NCBI GenBank assembly: GCA_037349315.1
Contig: JBAIAC010000156.1
Span: forward strand, 1,054,001-1,118,000
Direction: 5' to 3'
Length of the DNA: 64,000 nucleotides
From: Chelydra serpentina
Taxonomy: Eukaryota; Chordata; Testudines; Chelydridae
The translations under genes and the position numbers were made by a program. Of the stretch, positions 63,652 through 64,000 are shown in pieces; position 1 is the first letter of the stretch; every line of letters begins with the position of its first letter. The notes beneath the pieces are model-generated. The model searched no databases, was not told the DNA's origin, and saw only the letters and a list, made by a program, of their open reading frames with translations.

Positions 63652-64000
63652 GTGGGTCCTGCTGTGTCTTTTAAACTTAGTGCCCCAGGGTGGAAAGCCC
63701 GTTGGAGTTGCTATAGCACCTGTCCTCCAATAGGGAGGAAGACCCCCAACCCCAAGTAGGCGGGGCTAACTGGGTGTGATCTAGCTATCATAACCTCCCC
63801 CCTCCACTAGGGGCTCCAGGCCAGCATGGGGGCAGTTTTGCTTTTACTTCACCTGGAGAGTTAAGTCAATCCGGCCCCAGATCCCAAACCTGGAGGATTT
63901 GTGGGTGTTTGTGTCCTAGGGAATGGGAATAGGACCCAGGCATCCTGACTCCAGCTCACCCTGCTCTAACCACTACACCCGCTCCTCTTGCGGACCCAGG
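63652..64000 (+). other. TRIP10: Start of TRIP10 intron 8
   Basis: Begins with the GTGGGT donor. Apart from an antisense SINE head at the very end (GAATAGGACCCAGGCATCC, CTGCTCTAACCACTACACC) nothing is recognised before the window ends. Confidence 0.6.

Overview
The window is vertebrate nuclear DNA, most likely from a turtle (a crocodilian is the main alternative). The evidence is the repeat content: many CR1-type LINE fragments with readable reverse-transcriptase sequence and ATTCTATGA-type 3' ends, tRNA-derived SINEs with MIR/CORE-like bodies, hAT and short palindromic DNA transposons, and no Alu- or L1-like sequence. Codons, splice signals and intron sizes are eukaryotic; nothing looks bacterial, and I see no CRISPR, operon or phage structure.

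One host gene can be supported: the 5' part of TRIP10 (CIP4, Cdc42-interacting protein 4) on the + strand. Eight exons can be read: 7152-7175, 44957-45072, 56510-56566, 59330-59477, 60472-60534, 61548-61652, 62345-62473 and 63506-63651. All reading-frame phases join, and together they encode the membrane-curving F-BAR domain (about 263 residues). The HR1 and SH3 parts lie beyond the right edge. Exon 8 as given lacks one base, which creates a premature TGA at 63617-63619. Intron 1 is 37.8 kb and intron 2 is 11.4 kb; both are swollen by repeats.

Layout. 1-6350: repeat-rich upstream DNA (a dead hAT transposase copy, CR1 pieces, a LINE ORF1 esterase remnant, a CR1-tailed tRNA SINE, and a short inverted-repeat transposon inside a SINE). 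6360-6940: a 32-bp minisatellite. 6940-7230: GC-rich promoter and exon 1. 7230-8600: an unrelated 34-bp C-rich minisatellite. 8600-44956: intron 1, full of SINE, CR1, hAT and palindromic elements, ending in a G-rich ~49-bp minisatellite and a poly-C splice acceptor. 45073-56509: intron 2, with a three-level nest of CR1 elements at 46690-50165. 56510-64000: closely spaced exons 3-8 with SINE-laden introns.

The most interesting non-genic structures are: (i) the CR1-in-CR1-in-CR1 nest; (ii) SINEs whose tRNA-like heads are tandemly repeated, sometimes in both orientations; (iii) hAT and PIF/Harbinger-like elements with visible terminal repeats and target-site duplications that split older repeats and so date the insertions; (iv) two unrelated minisatellites flanking the promoter; and (v) an 89-bp near-perfect hairpin inside a SINE. 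I did not find a new protein system. Repeat boundaries are estimates by eye.
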